DNA of 64,000 nt from Desulfoluna butyratoxydans (GCF_900699765.1 NZ_CAADHO010000001.1:930001-994000); one strand, 5' to 3'. Positions 52,797-62,390 are shown, counted from the stretch's first letter. Notes: generated by a model from the sequence alone, not told the origin. Translations and numbers: made by a program.

Positions 52797-54452
52797 ATGA
52801 TGCTGCGTGTTTTCCCAACCCTTGTTGCGATCTTCTGCCTGGCCCCCCTGGCCTTCGGCTTAGCTGGCGTGGTGCTTCCCGCCCTGGGCGCGGTGCCTGC
52901 CACAGGAGCCCTGCGCCCGGGCGCAGGGGCTTTTCGCCTGCTCCTGGCCGAACCGGGCCTGGGGACAAGCATGGGCCTCACCGTGCTGTCGGGTGTCGGC
53001 GCCCCGCTCCTCTCCCTGGCCCTTTCCCTGCTTGTGGTCACCTTCACCCGGGGCACCGGCTGGTGGACGTGGATCCGGCGGGTGCTGCCCCCGGTGCTGG
53101 CCCTGCCCCATGTGGCCTTTGCCGTGGGCTTTGCCTTCCTCATCTCCCCCAGCGGCTGGCTGGTGCGCCTCATCTCTCCGGTCCTCACCGGCTGGCACCG
53201 CCCCCCGGACTGGCAGATCATCCAGGATCCCCTGGGCCTTACCCTCACCCTGGCCCTGGCCTTCAAGGAGACCCCCTTTCTCATCCTCATGTGCATGGCG
53301 GCCCTCTCCCAGATCGACACGGACCGTCAGCTCCGGCTCGGGCGCAGCTTCGGTTACCCGCCTCACCGGGTCTGGCAAAAGCTCCTCATCCCCCAGCTCT
53401 ACCCCCTGATCCGGCTGCCCTTATTTGCCGCCATGGCCTACAGCCTCTCGGTGGTGGACATGGCCCTGCTCCTGGGCCCCAACAGGCCCCCCACCCTGGC
53501 GGTCAAGGTGTTTCACTGGTTCCAGGAGCCGGAGCTTGCCCTCATGCCCCGGGCAGCTGCAGGGGCCCTTCTCCTCTTCGGCCTGACCCTGGGGCTCATG
53601 GGGTGCTGGATGGCCGTGGAGCGCCTCCTGGCCCCCCTGCTCAAAAAAAACCAGATCAACGGAAGGCGCGGACGCCCAAGCCGCTTTTTGGCAGGAATCG
53701 CCCGCCTCAGCGTTCCGGCAGGGGCTCTTGTCACCCTGTCGGTCTTTGCCGGGCTTTGCCTCTGGAGCGTGGCACAAAGGTGGCGGTTCCCCCATGCCCT
53801 GCCCTCCCGCATGACCCTGGTGAACTGGACGGCGGAGCTGCCCTTTGCCTCGGAACCCATGGGCGTGTCCCTTGCCATGGCCGCCGTGGTGAGCGCTACG
53901 GCCGTTTTTCTTGTGGTGGGCTGCCTGGAGCATCAGGCACGCTCCCAGAGGTGCCTGCCCCTGGGCCTCATCGCCCTGCCCATCCTGCTCCCCCAGCTCC
54001 CCATGGTCTTCGGGATCCAGGTGGCAGCCCTCAAGGCAGGCCTCTCCGGGTCCCTCGCCCTGGTGATGTGGGGGCACCTCCTCTTTGTCTTTCCCTACAC
54101 CTGGCTCTGCCTCAACGGCACTTACCTTGCCTTTGACCAGCGCTACGTCACCGCAGGGCTCTCCATGGGCCGGTCGCCCCTGGCCTGCTTTTTCAGGATC
54201 AAGCTGCCCATGCTCCTTCGACCCGTTCTCTTCTCCTGGGCCGTGGGATTTTCCGTCTCCATCGCCCAGTTCCTCCCCACCCTGATGCTCGGGGGCGGGC
54301 GGGTCCCCACCATCACCACCGAGGCCGTGGCCATCGGCAGCGGAGTGGACAGGCGCCTTGCCGCGGTCTACGCACTGATCCAGGTCGCCCTGCCCACCCT
54401 GGCCTATGCCACGGCCCTCGTGATTCCACGACTCAAGCGAGGCACCCCATGA
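52797..54452 (+). CDS. ynjC: YnjC-type fused ABC permease
   Basis: 551-aa inner-membrane permease with two fused six-helix halves, each with an EAA-like loop (RQLRLGRSFGYPPHRVWQKL in the first half, QRYVTAGLSMGRSPLACFF in the second). The fused arrangement is that of YnjC, ThiP and FbpB. It starts at 52797 after AAAGGGACG, 16 bases past the ynjB stop. The ynjD start overlaps its stop by four bases (ATGA). Confidence 0.9.
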   Translation: MMLRVFPTLVAIFCLAPLAFGLAGVVLPALGAVPATGALRPGAGAFRLLLAEPGLGTSMGLTVLSGVGAPLLSLALSLLVVTFTRGTGWWTWIRRVLPPVLALPHVAFAVGFAFLISPSGWLVRLISPVLTGWHRPPDWQIIQDPLGLTLTLALAFKETPFLILMCMAALSQIDTDRQLRLGRSFGYPPHRVWQKLLIPQLYPLIRLPLFAAMAYSLSVVDMALLLGPNRPPTLAVKVFHWFQEPELALMPRAAAGALLLFGLTLGLMGCWMAVERLLAPLLKKNQINGRRGRPSRFLAGIARLSVPAGALVTLSVFAGLCLWSVAQRWRFPHALPSRMTLVNWTAELPFASEPMGVSLAMAAVVSATAVFLVVGCLEHQARSQRCLPLGLIALPILLPQLPMVFGIQVAALKAGLSGSLALVMWGHLLFVFPYTWLCLNGTYLAFDQRYVTAGLSMGRSPLACFFRIKLPMLLRPVLFSWAVGFSVSIAQFLPTLMLGGGRVPTITTEAVAIGSGVDRRLAAVYALIQVALPTLAYATALVIPRLKRGTP

Positions 54453-55093
54453 CCCACACACTGGCCGTCTCCGGCCTCACCATCCATCACGGCACCGAGG
54501 CCCTCTGCCACACCTTGAGCTTCACCGTGGCCCCCCGGGAGGTGGTCACCCTCATGGGGCCGTCGGGCTGCGGAAAATCCACCATCCTCAGCTGGATCTC
54601 AGGGGCCCTGGCCCCGGCCTTCAAGGCCACGGGAGAGCTTTCCCTAGGCGGGCGGTCCCTCTCGGGCCTGCCCGTGGAGAAACGGGGCATCGCCATCCTC
54701 TTTCAGGACGACCTCCTCTTTCCCCACATGACCGTCCTGGAAAACCTTCTGTTCGCCCTGCCCGGCGGGAAACCGGTCCAACGGCGGGACAAAGCGATGC
54801 AGGTCCTCTCGAAGCTGGGCCTCGCCGAGCTGGCACACCGCCACCCCACGGCCCTCTCCGGCGGCCAAAAAGCCCGCATCAGCCTCATGCGTGCCCTCAT
54901 CAGCCGCCCCGACGCCGTGCTGCTGGACGAACCCTTTTCCAAACTGGACAAGCCCTTGAGAAAAAGCTTCCGGGCCTTTGTCTTCGACCAGATCACCGCC
55001 ATGGGAATCCCGGCCCTCCTCGTCACCCACGACGAAGACGACATCCCCGAAGGCGGCCGGCTCATTCGATTGGAAAATCAGATAAAACGCTAA
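54449..55093 (+). CDS. ynjD: YnjD-type ABC transporter ATPase
   Basis: 214-aa compact ATPase. Walker A is GPSGCGKST, the Q-loop is ILFQDDLLFPHMTVLENL, the signature is LSGGQKAR, Walker B is AVLLDEPFSKLD and the H-loop is LLVTHDEDD. The short length and FQDDLLFPHM are typical of YnjD. Translationally coupled to ynjC. The mosaic repeat starts nine bases after the stop. Confidence 0.92.
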   Translation: MTHTLAVSGLTIHHGTEALCHTLSFTVAPREVVTLMGPSGCGKSTILSWISGALAPAFKATGELSLGGRSLSGLPVEKRGIAILFQDDLLFPHMTVLENLLFALPGGKPVQRRDKAMQVLSKLGLAELAHRHPTALSGGQKARISLMRALISRPDAVLLDEPFSKLDKPLRKSFRAFVFDQITAMGIPALLVTHDEDDIPEGGRLIRLENQIKR

Positions 55094-55101
55094 AAAAACG
55101 T

Positions 55102-55364
55102 CTCCGGCGGCCCTGCCGGGGGCCAAACTTTTAAAAAGTTTGACAAACAGGTCTTGTGAACGCCTCGGACCGGCCGAGCGTTATCGGCAAGCCGACCAGT
55201 TACAACTGATTCAGGTTAATCTGAAGTAATGTCATGGGCCTCTCGAGCATAAGCGGTTGCCCCATGTCGCACATCACGCGAATGCCCATAAAACCATTGC
55301 ATCATGACTCCCTCCACGCATTCGCCTTAGGGTTTCCAGGTGCCCCCACCTGGCCGCCGGAGGC
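55102..55364 (+). repeat. Mosaic intergenic repeat, copy 6 (composite)
   Basis: The left block (GTCTCCGGCGGCCCTGCCGG, AAACTTTTAAAAAGTTT, GACAAACAGGTCTT) is of the copy 1 type. The right half (GCGAATGC ... GCATTCGCC, TTAGGGTTTCCAGGTGC, CACCTGGCCGCCGGAGGC) is of the 8718-8807 type. The composite shows that the modules recombine. It fills most of the ynjD-ynjF gap. Confidence 0.8.
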
Positions 55365-55422
55365 TGCTTTTAAACGGGGTTTGGCTATTGAGGGATCGTA
55401 AGAACATTAAGGAGGAAAACAT

Positions 55423-56019
55423 ATGCTGGATAAATGGAGTGCGGGGTGGGTGAAACGCCCCCTGGAGGGATTGGCCGCCCCGTTAAAGGCCCGGGGGGTG
55501 CATGCGGATAAGGTGACGATGACGGGATTCGGCGTGGGGGTGCTGGCGGTGCCGGCCCTTGCCATGGGGTGGTACGGCGTGGCCCTTGTGTTTATTGTTG
55601 CCAACCGCATCGCAGACGGTATTGATGGCATCCTGGCCCGGGACGCTGGCCCTTCGGATGCGGGAGGGTTCCTGGACATTGTCCTGGATTTTATCTTTTA
55701 CTCCGCCGTGGTGGTGGGGTTTGCCCTGGCCGATCCCGGGCGCAACGCCCTGGCTGCGTCCGTGCTCATTTTCAGCTTTGTGGGGACCGGATCCAGCTTT
55801 CTGGCCTATGCGGCCATGGCCCACAAACAGGGACGTGACCCCAGCGGAAAAGCCCTCAACTACCTGGAAGGACTCACCGAAGGAACCGAGACCATCGCCT
55901 TTTATGTGGCAGCCTGCCTGTTTCCAACGGCCTTTCCAGCTCTGGCCCTTGCCTTTGCAGCGGCCTGCGGCATCACCACGGTGACCCGTGTTTCAAGGGC
56001 CTATCAAGACCTTTCATGA
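55423..56019 (+). CDS. ynjF: CDP-alcohol phosphatidyltransferase-family protein, YnjF type
   Basis: 198-aa membrane enzyme with about six hydrophobic helices. The family motif D-x2-DG-x2-AR-x8-G-x3-D-x3-D is complete (ADGIDGILAR followed by GGFLDIVLD). It should transfer a phosphoalcohol from CDP-diacylglycerol or a CDP-alcohol. In E. coli ynjF is part of the ynjABCDEF cluster, and its presence next to ynjBCD here supports the name and suggests a functional link. ATG with AAGGAGG. Its last six bases overlap the converging hybrid kinase gene. Confidence 0.88.
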   Translation: MLDKWSAGWVKRPLEGLAAPLKARGVHADKVTMTGFGVGVLAVPALAMGWYGVALVFIVANRIADGIDGILARDAGPSDAGGFLDIVLDFIFYSAVVVGFALADPGRNALAASVLIFSFVGTGSSFLAYAAMAHKQGRDPSGKALNYLEGLTEGTETIAFYVAACLFPTAFPALALAFAAACGITTVTRVSRAYQDLS

Positions 56020-58980
56020 CCCTGGAGCCCCGGCGCAGCAGGCAATATCCAGCACCTCCCTCACCTTGCTGGTGAGCCCTTCGATGGTAAAGGGCTTCTG
56101 GATAAAATGGATCCCCTCTTCCAGCACGCCGTGGTGGGCGATGACGTCGTCTGAGTACCCGGACATGTAAAGGACGCGGATCCCGCTGTAGAGCTGGGAT
56201 ACCCGGGTGTAGAGTTCCCGGCCGTTCATGCCCGGCATCACCACATCGGTGAGGAGCAGGTCCACGGCCCCTTCGTGGTTCTTCAGGACGGCCAGGGCCT
56301 CCTCACCGCCCGCGGCGTCAAAGACGCGATAGCCCAGGCGGGTCAGAACGCTCACCGTCATGTTCCGCACCACCTCGTTGTCCTCGGCCACCAGCACCGT
56401 CTCATGGCCCGAGGCCACGGCCTTCTCCTCGGTCACCTCGGGCATCTCGGCCACGGGCTCCTCCTCCCGGAGGAAATAGAGGGAGAACACCGCGCCTTCC
56501 CCCTGGCGGGTATCCATGCGCACCGCCCCCCCGTGCTGGGTAATGATCCCGTACACCGTTGAGAGCCCCAACCCGGTTCCCCCTTTGCCCTTGGTGGAGA
56601 AAAAAGGCTCAAAGGCATGCTCGGCCGTGGTGGGGTCCATGCCGTGCCCCGTGTCCCGCACCTCCACCAGCACATACTCCCCCGGGGAGAGGTCCAGGTG
56701 AAGCCGAGGCGCATCGGCCTCCTGAACGACCATGCGCACGGCAATGGAGAGTTCCCCGCCGTCGGGCATGGCATCCTGGGCGTTGACGGCCAGGTTCATG
56801 AGGATCTGCTCCACCTGGCCCATGTCGGCGCGCACCGGGCACGAAGTCTCCGCCAGGGAGACGGTGAGGGCAATATCCTCCCGGAGGGTCTGCCGCAACA
56901 GAGGCTGCATCCCGGCAACAATGGCCCTCAGGTCCAGGGGGTCCAGCCGGAGCACCTGCTTTCGGCTGAAGGCCAGAAGTTGCCGCACCAGGTTGCGGGA
57001 ACGCTCGGCAGCGTTTTTGATCTCCAGGGAATAGCCGTAACACTCCTCCCCTTCGGGAAGCTCGTCCAGCAGGAGTTCCGCATACCCCAGGATGGGGGAG
57101 AGCATGTTGTTGAAGTCATGGGCGACGCCTGCTGCCAGCCGACCCACGGATTCGATCTTCTGCACCTGCTGAAGCTGGGACTGCAGTTTTCTCTGCTCGG
57201 TCTGGTCGATGAAATAGGCCATGTAGGTGCCTTCACCCAGGGCCACGGCCTCGATGATGCCGTGGATAATCGCCCCGTTTTTATGGTGCAGCGGGGTCTC
57301 GGACCGGACATGTTCCTCCCGCTTCAGCCGCTCAAAGTTGGGCGCTCGCTTGCCGGTGCCGTCGGCACCGACGATGTCGATTACCTTCAGGGCCGCCAGC
57401 TCGCTTCGGGTGTAGCCCACCATCCTGCAGGCGGCCTCGTTGGCCTCCACAAAGCCCCCCTCCTCGCCGAAAATGAAAATCCCCACCGGGGAGTTGTCGA
57501 TATACGCCCGATACCGCCTCTCGCTGGCCCTCAAGGCCTCTTCGGCACGGCGCCGCTCCGTGATGTCCCGGCCGATGGACTGGAATTCCCGAAGCTCCCC
57601 GTCATCGGAAAAAATGGCGCGATCCGTCCACTCCTGCCAGCCCCTTCGGCCGGTGGGGTTAATCACCTCATGTTCGTAGGTGTCCATGGGGTTTTCAGGG
57701 GTCAGCTCAAGGAAATGATCCCGCACGGGGTCCCGCACCGCCGGGGGAAGAAAGGCAAAAAAGTTCTGCCCCAAAAGCTCTTCCCGGGCCATACCGAACA
57801 TGCGGCAGTAACTCTCGTTGACGTCCGTCAACCGGCCGTCGGGCAGGAACCGGCACACCATGGCCGGCATGTCTTCCACCAGGATCCGGTAACGCCGGTT
57901 GCTCCAGCGAAGGCCCTCTATGGCATGTTTCTGCTGGGTGATGTCCGTGACAAACCCTTCCAGGGCCACCACCACCCCGCCGATGCGGACCACACTGCCC
58001 TTCTCCCAGACCCACTTTTCGGTGCCGTCCCTGGTCAGGAGGCGGTACTCCATCTCAAAGGAGTCGCTGCCCGAGACACCTGCATCCACGGTCTCCTTGA
58101 CCATGGCCCGATCCTCAGGGTGCACCAGGGTGTTGTAGGCCACCGCCCGGTTCCCCACCATCTCCTCCGGGTGGTAGCCGGTCAGCTCATATCCCCCCCG
58201 GCTCACAAGCACCATGGTCCATTCCCCATCGTACTTGCACCGGTAAGCCATGCCCGGCAGGTTTTTCAAAAGGGTGTCCATGACGCGCCGTGATTCCCCC
58301 AGGCCGGCCTCGGTCTCGGCCCGGTCCAGGTCCCGGTTCACCCCCTCAATGGCACGGGAGACCTCCACTTCCACCTCCTGCACCAGGCACGCCTCCTCGT
58401 CCCCGGCCGTTTCGTGGGACGGAAGGGTCACGCTCATCATCCCCAGGAGCTGCCCGCCCCGGGCCAGCCGGGTCACGATGCTCCCCTGCTGGCTGCACGC
58501 GCTCCCAAAGGAGCAGCTCGCACAGATCCCGCCGGCCTCTGCCTGGCAATATCCCCCTTCCGGAGTCAAAAGGTCCCTGCCGCACCGGGGAAGCCAGCCG
58601 GCCTCCAGTTTCCGGCCCAGGGCCTCCCCCTTCTCCCCCATGCCGGACTGAGCCCAGGTGCGTTGCCTCCTGTCCGTGCCGAACAGGACAATCCAGACCG
58701 ATTCGTACCCTCCGGCATCCACCAGGGTCCGGCACACGTTTCCGATCAACACCTCGGGACTCTTCATGCCCGACGTCACGGCAAGGGACCGCCGGACGGC
58801 CCTGTGCACACAGTGGACATGCTCCAGGCGAGCACAGGCCTTGCGCAGCGAGTCAACGACACGGCGGTCTCCCCCCTGGGCGGCAAGGGTGTCTTCCATG
58901 GCGTCGATCTCACGAGACACGTGGGTGCTGGAACAGGCAAAGATATCGTGGATCCCCGCAGACTTGTGTTTTTTTTGCAT
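56014..58980 (-). CDS. Hybrid histidine kinase: GAF-like Cys cluster, three PAS, REC
   Basis: 988 aa, no membrane helix, so a cytoplasmic sensor. The N-terminal GAF-like region carries a tight cysteine set (YCQAEAGGICASCSFGSAC, residues ~150-168) that could bind an Fe-S cluster or zinc. PAS domains start near NLPGMAYRCKYDGEW, DMPAMVCRFLPDGRL and NSPVGIFIFGEEGGF. HisKA has AAGVAHDFNNMLSPILG, the HATPase NLAVNAQDAM and GTGLGLSTVYGI, and the C-terminal REC LLLTDVVMPGMNG. The ATG at 58980 with GAGGA nine bases upstream is preferred to a TTG at 58989. No partner regulator is adjacent. Confidence 0.9.
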   Translation of the reverse strand: MQKKHKSAGIHDIFACSSTHVSREIDAMEDTLAAQGGDRRVVDSLRKACARLEHVHCVHRAVRRSLAVTSGMKSPEVLIGNVCRTLVDAGGYESVWIVLFGTDRRQRTWAQSGMGEKGEALGRKLEAGWLPRCGRDLLTPEGGYCQAEAGGICASCSFGSACSQQGSIVTRLARGGQLLGMMSVTLPSHETAGDEEACLVQEVEVEVSRAIEGVNRDLDRAETEAGLGESRRVMDTLLKNLPGMAYRCKYDGEWTMVLVSRGGYELTGYHPEEMVGNRAVAYNTLVHPEDRAMVKETVDAGVSGSDSFEMEYRLLTRDGTEKWVWEKGSVVRIGGVVVALEGFVTDITQQKHAIEGLRWSNRRYRILVEDMPAMVCRFLPDGRLTDVNESYCRMFGMAREELLGQNFFAFLPPAVRDPVRDHFLELTPENPMDTYEHEVINPTGRRGWQEWTDRAIFSDDGELREFQSIGRDITERRRAEEALRASERRYRAYIDNSPVGIFIFGEEGGFVEANEAACRMVGYTRSELAALKVIDIVGADGTGKRAPNFERLKREEHVRSETPLHHKNGAIIHGIIEAVALGEGTYMAYFIDQTEQRKLQSQLQQVQKIESVGRLAAGVAHDFNNMLSPILGYAELLLDELPEGEECYGYSLEIKNAAERSRNLVRQLLAFSRKQVLRLDPLDLRAIVAGMQPLLRQTLREDIALTVSLAETSCPVRADMGQVEQILMNLAVNAQDAMPDGGELSIAVRMVVQEADAPRLHLDLSPGEYVLVEVRDTGHGMDPTTAEHAFEPFFSTKGKGGTGLGLSTVYGIITQHGGAVRMDTRQGEGAVFSLYFLREEEPVAEMPEVTEEKAVASGHETVLVAEDNEVVRNMTVSVLTRLGYRVFDAAGGEEALAVLKNHEGAVDLLLTDVVMPGMNGRELYTRVSQLYSGIRVLYMSGYSDDVIAHHGVLEEGIHFIQKPFTIEGLTSKVREVLDIACCAGAPGS

Positions 58981-59232
58981 GGGTAGCAATCCTCAAAAGA
59001 GCGTGCCCGCACATGGGTTGGAGGGGCAGTAGACGTCAGCTGGCCACATCAGGCGGCGATACGAAAAAAACAAAGGTGGGTAAAGGAGGCCCGGCAAGCG
59101 CTCCGCAAAAGGAAGGGGACCTTATGAAACAAGGGCGGATCACAGCCGGAAACCGATGGGTTATTATACTTAAAATCCACGGGGAGGTCAAAAGCGCCCC
59201 CGGGAAAAAGCCCTGTTGCCCTCGGCCTGATC

Positions 59233-60144
59233 TCACCCCTTGACGGTCAGCACCCCCACGGCCAAGAGGACCAGGGCGGCCCCGGCCATCTGGACGGGGG
59301 TCAGGGCCTCGCCGATGAACACCCAGGAGATGAGCCCTGCAAAGATCGGCTCGGTGGTGGCCGTGATGGAGGCGTTGACGGAGCTGATATTCCTCATGCC
59401 CGCCACATACAGGAGAAAGGGAGCCACGGTCCCGATCACCACCACATAGAGGCCCCAGAAGAGAAACGCGGGATCCGCGCACATGCCCACAAAGGAGAGG
59501 GGGGCGGAGGCAATGTTCCAGGTCACCGCCGCCACGAAAAAGGCGTGGAAGGTCACGGCCCTGGGATCGTAGCGCCCCACCAGCCCTTCCCCCAACAGGG
59601 TGTACACGGCAAAACTCACGGCCGAGGCCAGCCCGCTGCCCAGCCCCAGCAGGTCCAGCTCGGACAAATCGAAGTCATAGGCGCCCGAAACGAAGTAGCA
59701 CCCCAGCACGGTGACGGCAATGGCCGCTGCCGAAAGCAGGGTGGGCTTTTTGGACCCAAAGGCCAGGGCCCAGAAAAAGATAACCACCGGTGCCATGTAC
59801 TGCATGAGAATCGCAACGGCCACATGAATTCGGCTGATGGCAAACAGGTAGGTAAACTGCACCATGGCCATGCCCAGGAACCCCAGGGCCAGGATGCGCG
59901 GCAGGTCACGTTTTTCAACGCGAAACAGGTCCGGCCGCGTCATGGCGATCCACAGACCGATAAGCACCGCGGCCAGGGTGGCCCGCATCTGGACCAGGCC
60001 CGCAGGGGTCACCCCCATGAGAAACAGGTGTTTGGCCGCTGTTCCGGAAGAGGCCCACCCCAGGGCCGCCGTCAGGATCATCAGGGTCCCTCGGGCTTTT
60101 TGCGCAGGGGTCGTGGTGGGGGTGTCCATCTCAGGTATCGCCAT
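59233..60144 (-). CDS. EamA/DMT-superfamily transporter
   Basis: 303-aa inner-membrane protein with ten hydrophobic helices in two EamA repeats (ILTAALGWASSGTAAKHLF and LGSGLASAVSFAVYTLLGEGL). The second repeat ends with FAGLISWVFIGEALTPVQMAGAALVLLAVGVL, a common DMT ending. The ATG at 60144 with AGAGGAAACG is preferred over an upstream start. It is a single-gene unit, about 250 bases from the hybrid kinase gene. The substrate is unknown. Confidence 0.88.
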   Translation of the reverse strand: MAIPEMDTPTTTPAQKARGTLMILTAALGWASSGTAAKHLFLMGVTPAGLVQMRATLAAVLIGLWIAMTRPDLFRVEKRDLPRILALGFLGMAMVQFTYLFAISRIHVAVAILMQYMAPVVIFFWALAFGSKKPTLLSAAAIAVTVLGCYFVSGAYDFDLSELDLLGLGSGLASAVSFAVYTLLGEGLVGRYDPRAVTFHAFFVAAVTWNIASAPLSFVGMCADPAFLFWGLYVVVIGTVAPFLLYVAGMRNISSVNASITATTEPIFAGLISWVFIGEALTPVQMAGAALVLLAVGVLTVKG

Positions 60145-60268
60145 CGTTTCCTCTTTTCTCCATACCGCAGGCTTCAAATCGCATCAAAAACGCCTGGATT
60201 CTCAGAATAACGCGTCGCGACAACGACATCCGCCCATTTACCGAAGGTGCGTGCCGCCGCATGAGTTT

Positions 60269-60297
60269 TTGCACAAGCATCGATTATGGTGTATCAT
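60269..60297 (+). promoter_or_regulatory. Sigma-70-type promoter of the 60405 gene
   Basis: TTGCAC (60269-60274), 17-bp spacer, TATCAT (60292-60297) in an A/T-rich patch, about 108 bases before the ATG at 60405. It is the best canonical promoter seen in the window. Confidence 0.65.
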
Positions 60298-60404
60298 ATT
60301 TTATTAAGTTTGTTCATCAGTGACGCCGCCCTCCCCACAGGGCGAGCCTTCCCGGCCTAATGCCAACCGCGTCACCGTTCCTACATAACAGATCTGGAGT
60401 GATC

Positions 60405-61292
60405 ATGAAGCGTGTCGCTATTTCCCTTGTCGTCATCACCGCATTGTCAACAGCGCTTTACTTTGGGACCAAACAGGCCCAGCGCTGGAAAAGCACGTCG
60501 GTTCAACAGGCCGTCGAACAGGAACAGGAGCGATGGATGGTTGATGTGGAGAAGCTCAAAGGAGAGGTCAAGGACCTGCGTGAAGAGCTTTACAGCGATA
60601 CCACCATGGAGACCCATGAACAGAAGGTAAGCGAGGTTCTGGGAACCCCCGAGGGCATCGCCCAGCCAGCTTCCGGCGAGGCCGACGGCTGCTCGGAGTC
60701 GGAGAAACGGCTGATCTCCTTTTTTGATTACCTGGGGAAAAAATACCCCTCGGATCAAGCGCCCCAGGCCCGTTTTGAGAGCGCCCTCACCCGCCTGGCG
60801 AGCAACCCGCCGGAGATCGTGGAAAAAGACCTGGACACCCTGGCCCTTTTCCGTAACATCGCCCACCTCTACCGCACCCTGGGGGCCAAAGACATCATGG
60901 CCTTCAAAGGGTTCCTGGACAAAGAGCCCGATGCAGTGGAAGCGTTTCTCCCCGATCTCTACAAGGTCATGACGGACAGCACCTGCCACCAGGTGGTCCC
61001 CGCCGCCTGCACCCCGGAGGTGGAAACCCTCTACGCCACCTACTTCCTCCACACCCTGTCCGGCAGGAGTTACCTCCTCCGGCGAAATTCCAGGTACCGG
61101 ATCCTGGCCACGTACTACGCCGTGCGTGTGCTCCACCGAGCCGACCAGTCCGGCACCAACATCTACGGCGTGGACGTCCTCAAAGCCTTGGAAAGCCTCC
61201 AGAGCGACATCGCTCTTTACAAAGGCCTTGCCAGGCAAAAAGAGTACCTGGCCACCCTTGAGGAGATCAGCGCCAGCTACCGCAACCGGTAG
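60405..61292 (+). CDS. Membrane-anchored helical protein of unknown function
   Basis: 295 aa, no recognised family. An N-terminal hydrophobic segment (VAISLVVITALSTALYFG) acts as an uncleaved anchor or signal. A Gln/Glu-rich coiled-coil stretch follows (QQAVEQEQERWMVDVEKLKGEVKDLREELY). The rest is predicted helical, with two cysteines 12 residues apart (DSTCHQVVPAACTPEVE) that could form a disulfide in the periplasm. The ATG at 60405 follows GGAG. An alpha/beta hydrolase gene follows 80 bases later in the same direction, so the pair may be one operon ending at the terminator near 62260. Confidence 0.75.
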   Translation: MKRVAISLVVITALSTALYFGTKQAQRWKSTSVQQAVEQEQERWMVDVEKLKGEVKDLREELYSDTTMETHEQKVSEVLGTPEGIAQPASGEADGCSESEKRLISFFDYLGKKYPSDQAPQARFESALTRLASNPPEIVEKDLDTLALFRNIAHLYRTLGAKDIMAFKGFLDKEPDAVEAFLPDLYKVMTDSTCHQVVPAACTPEVETLYATYFLHTLSGRSYLLRRNSRYRILATYYAVRVLHRADQSGTNIYGVDVLKALESLQSDIALYKGLARQKEYLATLEEISASYRNR

Positions 61293-61373
61293 AACAACCC
61301 ATACCCGGGAAAACGGTCTCACCCGCGGGTACCGATTCCCCCTTACGTAACATTCCAGCGGACCTGAGAAATC

Positions 61374-62252
61374 ATGAGAGAGCTCCTGCGATATGAAACC
61401 AGGGGAATCCTGGTATCCAAATCCCTTGTGACCGTCTCCGACGGTGTCACCCTGACCCTGTATGATTTTAAAACCGACTCGTGGGAAAACAAGCCGGTCC
61501 TGCTCTTTGTGGCGGGCTGGCTCTCGGCCCTGTCCGGATGGCATGAGGTCCTTGAAGAGATCACGCCCCACTACCGTGTCATCTACATGGAATCCCGCGA
61601 AAAGCGAAGCGCCCGGCTCCCCGCAGGCCCCCTTCCCCGCTTTGACATCGACCGGCTCGCCGACGACATCGGCGAGGTGGCGGCAGAGCTCGTCCCTCCG
61701 GGAACGCCCCTCTACGTGGCGGGCAGCTCCCTGGGCTCCACGGCCCTGACCCGGGCCATGTCCGGCGGGAGGATCGCCCCCAAAGGGGCCTTTCTCATCT
61801 CCCCGGTCACCGCCTTTGCCTTCCCCGCCTGGGGCAACTTCATCATCCGATTCCTCCCCCCCTGCTTTTTCACCGTCATCCGCTACCTCATCGTCTGGTA
61901 CCTGGTCAACTTCCGGGTGGACAAGAAAAAGGAGCCCGAACAGGCCCAAAAATACACCCGCACCGTCATGGACGCCGAGCCCATTCGCCTGAAGGCCAAC
62001 GCCGGTGCCCTGAACGGCTACACCATATGGGACGACCTGCCCGGGGTTGCCACCCCGGTGGTGGTCATCGGGGCGGCCTCCGACAAGTTGCATGGGGTGG
62101 AGGAGATCACGAAGATGGCGGGCAGCATGCCCGAAGCAAGGGTGGAGGTGATGGAGAGCAACAAAGAGACCCACAGCGGACGCGCAGGGCGGTTCATCGC
62201 CGAGGGCATGGGAACAGGCCCGAAAGAAGAGGCAAGGGCCACGGCACCATAA
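61374..62252 (+). CDS. Alpha/beta-hydrolase-fold protein
   Basis: 292 aa. The oxyanion region is LFVAGWLSALSGW. The nucleophile elbow reads AGSSLGSTAL (G-x-S-x-G variant with a central Ser). A candidate acid is Asp in GAASDKLHG, and the catalytic His is in NKETHSG. A hydrophobic helix (FIIRFLPPCFFTVIRYLIVWYL) sits in the cap region and may contact the membrane. It resembles YheT/esterase-like serine hydrolases, but the substrate is unknown. The gene ends one base into a terminator A-tract. Confidence 0.82.
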   Translation: MRELLRYETRGILVSKSLVTVSDGVTLTLYDFKTDSWENKPVLLFVAGWLSALSGWHEVLEEITPHYRVIYMESREKRSARLPAGPLPRFDIDRLADDIGEVAAELVPPGTPLYVAGSSLGSTALTRAMSGGRIAPKGAFLISPVTAFAFPAWGNFIIRFLPPCFFTVIRYLIVWYLVNFRVDKKKEPEQAQKYTRTVMDAEPIRLKANAGALNGYTIWDDLPGVATPVVVIGAASDKLHGVEEITKMAGSMPEARVEVMESNKETHSGRAGRFIAEGMGTGPKEEARATAP

Positions 62253-62283
62253 AAAAAGGGGGACCTTGTCAAGTCCCCCCTTT
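62251..62283 (+). terminator. Intrinsic terminator after the alpha/beta hydrolase gene
   Basis: A-tract, then GGGGGACCT-TGTC-AAGTCCCCC and a short TTT. It may also work on the minus strand, where the A-tract reads as TTTTTTT, serving tatA 110 bases away. Confidence 0.8.
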
Positions 62284-62390
62284 CACGGCATATCATAATG
62301 TGTATCAGGCTGCCGGAACCAACCGCGTATCTTGTCCGTAACGCTCAGCGGACAACCGGTTTCGCCTCGGCATACCGAGCCCCATCACAT

